Source: Pedobacter hiemivivus | GTDB taxonomy: Bacteria; Bacteroidota; Bacteroidia; Sphingobacteriales; Sphingobacteriaceae | Direction: 5' to 3' | Assembly (NCBI RefSeq): GCF_004331685.1 | Contig: NZ_SJSM01000025.1 | Span: 1-64,000 of the forward strand | Length of the DNA stretch: 64,000 nt | The notes under the pieces: model-generated | Databases searched by the model: none | What the model saw: only the letters and a program-made list of their open reading frames with translations | Told to the model about the DNA's origin: nothing | Part shown: one piece after another, positions 61,197 to 64,000 of the stretch | Numbering within the stretch: position 1 is the stretch's first letter | Layout: each line of letters opens with the position of its first letter | Made by a program: the position numbers and the translations under genes

Positions 61197-63032
61197 ATGA
61201 AGCAGCTTTCCTCTCTCCTCATTTTTATCACCTTCTTTTTTAGTGTAAATGCCCAGACTTTTAAATATGCATTTGTTACTGACACCCACATTGGAACTGC
61301 TACTGCTGAAGAGGATTTAAGAAGAACTGTACATGATATCAACAAACAAACTGATCTTGATTTTATAGTCGTTACTGGTGATGTAACCGAAATGGGAACT
61401 AAATTAGAGATTAAGCTGGCTAAGAGAATTTTAAGTGGATTAAAAAAACCATATCATGTGATCCCTGGCAATCATGATACAGGATGGTCGGAATCGGGTG
61501 GTGTTGATTTTATTAAATCATTTGGCGATGATAAGTTTACGTTTGATCATAATGGCTATCGTTTTATTGCCTGCGCCTCCGGACCATATGTAAGAATGTC
61601 TGACGGTCACATTCCCAGAGATGCCGTTGTTTGGTTAGATAAAGTACTAAAAAATACGCCAGCGACCATGCCTCTGGTTTTTATTAACCACTACCCTATT
61701 GACAATAGTTTAGACAACTGGTATGAAGCTATAGACAGGATAAAAGATTATAACATTCAATACGCCATATGTGGACATGGCCATTCTAATCAGGCACTTA
61801 ATTTTGAAGGAGTACCAGGAACCATGGGGCGTTCTAACCTAAGGGCGAAGGATACACTAGGCGGCTATAATATTGTAACTATGCGGGACGACTCAGTATT
61901 ATTTGCGGTTAAAAAACCTGGAATAACGATAGAAAAGCCATGGAGAAAAATTGCATTGGGAAAATTTAGGGCAACAGGCACAGCTAATGTTGAAAGACCT
62001 TCTTACTTGCTAAATACCATTTATCCAGAAGTTACAAAAGTCTGGACTTACCATGCTCCTGCCAATGTGGTGCTTACCCCAGCAACAGACGGCAAGCTGG
62101 TCATATTTGGAAACAGCATTGGCGAAGTAGAGGCCTTAAATATAGAAGATGGCAGCAAAAAGTGGACTTTCAAAACAAATGGGGCTATTTATTCTTCAGC
62201 AGCAATAGCTGATGATATCGTGGTAATTGGATCAGGAGATGGCCACATTTATGGGCTTAACGTTAATACTGGTCAGCGGATTTGGAAATTGAAGACGGGA
62301 GCTGCCGTTTTGGGTTCAGCTATAATTGACCGCGATATAGTTTATATTGGAGGAACCGACCACCACTTCAGGGCCATCAATATCAAGACAGGGAAACAAC
62401 TATGGGCTTTCAAAGGTGTTGAGGGAACCATTGTTGGCAAACCTTTATTATACGAAGGCAAAGTGGTCTTTGGGTCATGGGGCAGGCATTTATATGCCTT
62501 AAATCAACGCAACGGAGCTTTGTTATGGAAATGGAATAATGGTCATGCAAACCGCATGTTTTCGCCAGCAATGTGTACACCTGTAGCGCACAAGGGCATC
62601 ATTTATGTAGCTACTCCTGACCGGGTGCTGAATGCCATAGATGCCAATACAGGTACTTCTCTGTGGAAAAACAAAGACGCTACTGTAAGGGAATCTATAG
62701 GTATATCTGAAGATGGTTCCATGATCTTTGGTAAAACCATGAATAACGACATTGTAGCTTATAAGACGCAAACAACCGATCCGGGCGTAGCCTGGAGATT
62801 GAATATGAACTTTGGTTATGAACATGCTCCTTCTATGCTAATTGCAAAAGATAAGCAGGTATTCTTCGGCACAAGAAACGGTGTAGTTTATGCTTTTGAT
62901 CCTGAATTGCGTAAAACTTTATGGGCACACAAAATCGATAACTCAATGGTTAATACCGTAAATGTATTGAGTAAAAATGCAGTTTTGGTTGCAACAATGG
63001 ATGGTGTAGTTACTCTACTAAAAATTAAGTAA
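61197..63032 (+). CDS. Secreted metallophosphoesterase fused to a PQQ-type beta-propeller
   Basis: A 611-residue exported protein (signal peptide 1-19). The N-terminal calcineurin-like domain (about 20-225) has all metal motifs: D-T-H-I-G near 29-33, V-T-G-D-V-T near 59-64, G-N-H-D-T near 90-94, I-N-H-Y-P near 163-167 and G-H-G-H near 192-195. From about 280 to 611 it has six or seven PQQ-like blades, each with a G-x-L-x-W or G-K-Q-L-W type core. The phosphatase should act on a phosphodiester or phosphomonoester; the propeller probably binds a partner or ligand rather than PQQ (inference). Confidence 0.9.
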   Translation: MKQLSSLLIFITFFFSVNAQTFKYAFVTDTHIGTATAEEDLRRTVHDINKQTDLDFIVVTGDVTEMGTKLEIKLAKRILSGLKKPYHVIPGNHDTGWSESGGVDFIKSFGDDKFTFDHNGYRFIACASGPYVRMSDGHIPRDAVVWLDKVLKNTPATMPLVFINHYPIDNSLDNWYEAIDRIKDYNIQYAICGHGHSNQALNFEGVPGTMGRSNLRAKDTLGGYNIVTMRDDSVLFAVKKPGITIEKPWRKIALGKFRATGTANVERPSYLLNTIYPEVTKVWTYHAPANVVLTPATDGKLVIFGNSIGEVEALNIEDGSKKWTFKTNGAIYSSAAIADDIVVIGSGDGHIYGLNVNTGQRIWKLKTGAAVLGSAIIDRDIVYIGGTDHHFRAINIKTGKQLWAFKGVEGTIVGKPLLYEGKVVFGSWGRHLYALNQRNGALLWKWNNGHANRMFSPAMCTPVAHKGIIYVATPDRVLNAIDANTGTSLWKNKDATVRESIGISEDGSMIFGKTMNNDIVAYKTQTTDPGVAWRLNMNFGYEHAPSMLIAKDKQVFFGTRNGVVYAFDPELRKTLWAHKIDNSMVNTVNVLSKNAVLVATMDGVVTLLKIK

Positions 63033-63090
63033 ATAAATTCTTTTCTTTTCGTGATATACGGTATAATTGTATAGACAAATTATCGCCTTC

Positions 63091-64000
63091 ATGAATAAAA
63101 GAACCGCACTAATGCTGTGCCTACTTGTAATAGGTACATTTTCATTCGCACAAGAAAAACCAACTAAGCCAAAAACATTTAAGTATGGCAAAATAAGCCT
63201 TGAAGAATTTGACACCAAAGTAAGTGGTGTAGATTCTGCAGCTTCCGCTATAGCATTATTTGATGTAGGTAAAGGTTATTTTGAACTCAGCCCTAAAACA
63301 GGTGATTTCGTCTACGTTTTTGAACGACATACGCGCTACAAAATCATTAATAAAACTGGGTATGATTATGCCAATCTGGAGCTTCAGTTTTACAAACAAA
63401 ACACTGACGAAACGAAATTAGACTATATGGAGGCCGCCACCTATAACCTTGAAGGCGGCAAAATAGTGCCTAGTAAATTAAGTAAAGATGCCAAGTTTTC
63501 GGAAAAACAGGATAAAAACTATACCCTTAAAAAATTTGCACTCCCAAATGTAAAAGAAGGATCGATTGTTGAATATAAATACAGAATATCTTCTGATTTT
63601 ATTTTCACACTAAGGTCATGGTATTTCCAAAGAGCCATTCCGACCTTATATTCTGAATATGACATCACCATTCCTGAATATTACAAATACAAAGTAAACG
63701 CAGCTGGGTATGTATATTTAAATCCCACAAGAGACATTACCAATCAATCGTTTTTCATTAACGGCCAAGCGATAAACTTACAATCAGTACATCTTCATTA
63801 TCAGGCAGAAAATATCCCCGGATTAAAACAGGAGAACTACATCACTACCATGGAGGATTATGTGAGCAAGGTAGGTTTTGAGTTGAGTTCGATTACCATT
63901 CCTGGTCAAGTATATAGAGAGTTTACCTCGTCATGGCCTAAAATTGTTAAAGGATTAAAAGATGAGGAGAATTTTGGAAGCTTTATTAATAAAAGAGGCC
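63091..64000 (+). CDS. DUF3857 (transglutaminase-like) protein, cut by the window end
   Basis: The first 303 residues of an exported protein; the frame is still open at 64000. Signal peptide (1-20, ending F-A-Q), then a DUF3857 domain (about 60-230) with Y-K-I-I-N-K-T-G-Y-D-Y near 83-93 and a G-S-I-V-E-Y-K-Y-R-I segment near 157-166. In full-length family members a transglutaminase-core domain follows (residues not in view). Function unknown. It begins 58 bases after the phosphoesterase gene and may be in the same operon. Confidence 0.85.
   Translation, partial: MNKRTALMLCLLVIGTFSFAQEKPTKPKTFKYGKISLEEFDTKVSGVDSAASAIALFDVGKGYFELSPKTGDFVYVFERHTRYKIINKTGYDYANLELQFYKQNTDETKLDYMEAATYNLEGGKIVPSKLSKDAKFSEKQDKNYTLKKFALPNVKEGSIVEYKYRISSDFIFTLRSWYFQRAIPTLYSEYDITIPEYYKYKVNAAGYVYLNPTRDITNQSFFINGQAINLQSVHLHYQAENIPGLKQENYITTMEDYVSKVGFELSSITIPGQVYREFTSSWPKIVKGLKDEENFGSFINKRG

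Overview
The window looks like chromosomal DNA of a Bacteroidetes bacterium, most likely a Sphingobacteriaceae member close to Pedobacter. Evidence for this: an ECF sigma/FecR/SusC/SusD locus, LytTR and Reg_prop/Y_Y_Y sensor kinases, a 7TM-DISM kinase, DUF3857 and DUF4465 proteins, few Shine-Dalgarno sequences, and several promoters of the Bacteroidetes form TTTG-N19-21-TAnnTTTG. Genus level is inference. No rRNA, tRNA, CRISPR array, transposase, phage gene or replication origin was seen.

Layout. (1) 353-5841: a compact biosynthetic cluster: FAD oxidoreductase, SAM methyltransferase and type III polyketide synthase, then (after a palindromic repeat) FabZ-like dehydratase, FabF-like ketosynthase, acyl carrier protein and phosphopantetheinyl transferase. 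The genes mostly overlap head to tail. The set suggests a dedicated acyl-ACP starter supply feeding a type III PKS, whose phenolic or pyrone lipid product is methylated and oxidised. (2) 5839-10302: a 49-bp scar of a thioredoxin gene end, a LytS/LytTR two-component pair and two secreted epoxide-hydrolase-like proteins. (3) 10346-19083, minus strand: ECF sigma, FecR, SusC, SusD, DUF4465 lipoprotein and thioredoxin-like protein, an outer-membrane uptake locus with no glycosidase. (4) 19153-22974: ppx, ppk1 and a histone H1-like Lys/Ala protein. (5) 23067-31205: YajQ, GNAT, a conserved unknown, a double ABC ATPase, MscS, RNase R and a polyprenyl synthetase. (6) 31209-38355: an ATPase-less PAS-HisKA-REC protein, an XRE regulator, L27/L21, a dicarboxylate symporter, a second ECF sigma system, and an AraC/VOC pair. 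(7) 38533-42074: a Reg_prop sensor kinase with a NarL-type regulator. (8) 42097-54548, mostly minus strand: lipoprotein, GH20 hexosaminidase, trxB, carboxyltransferase, fabF, dsbD, cysK-like, Lrp (plus strand), MFS and GntR. (9) 54690-64000: aldo/keto reductase, NagD-like HAD, 7TM-DISM kinase, a secreted protein, guaB, a phosphoesterase/PQQ-propeller fusion, and the start of a DUF3857 protein that runs off the window.

Strongest leads: the type III PKS cluster with its own fatty-acid-synthase-like genes and atypical ACP and KS motifs; the near-identical 83-bp palindromic repeats at 3283 and 32771; the thioredoxin 3'-end scar at the PPTase stop codon; the signalling protein with HisKA and REC but no ATPase domain; and the Lys/Ala-rich tails on an H1-like protein next to ppk1 and on ribosomal protein L27. 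All functional statements come from reading motifs by eye; no database search was run.
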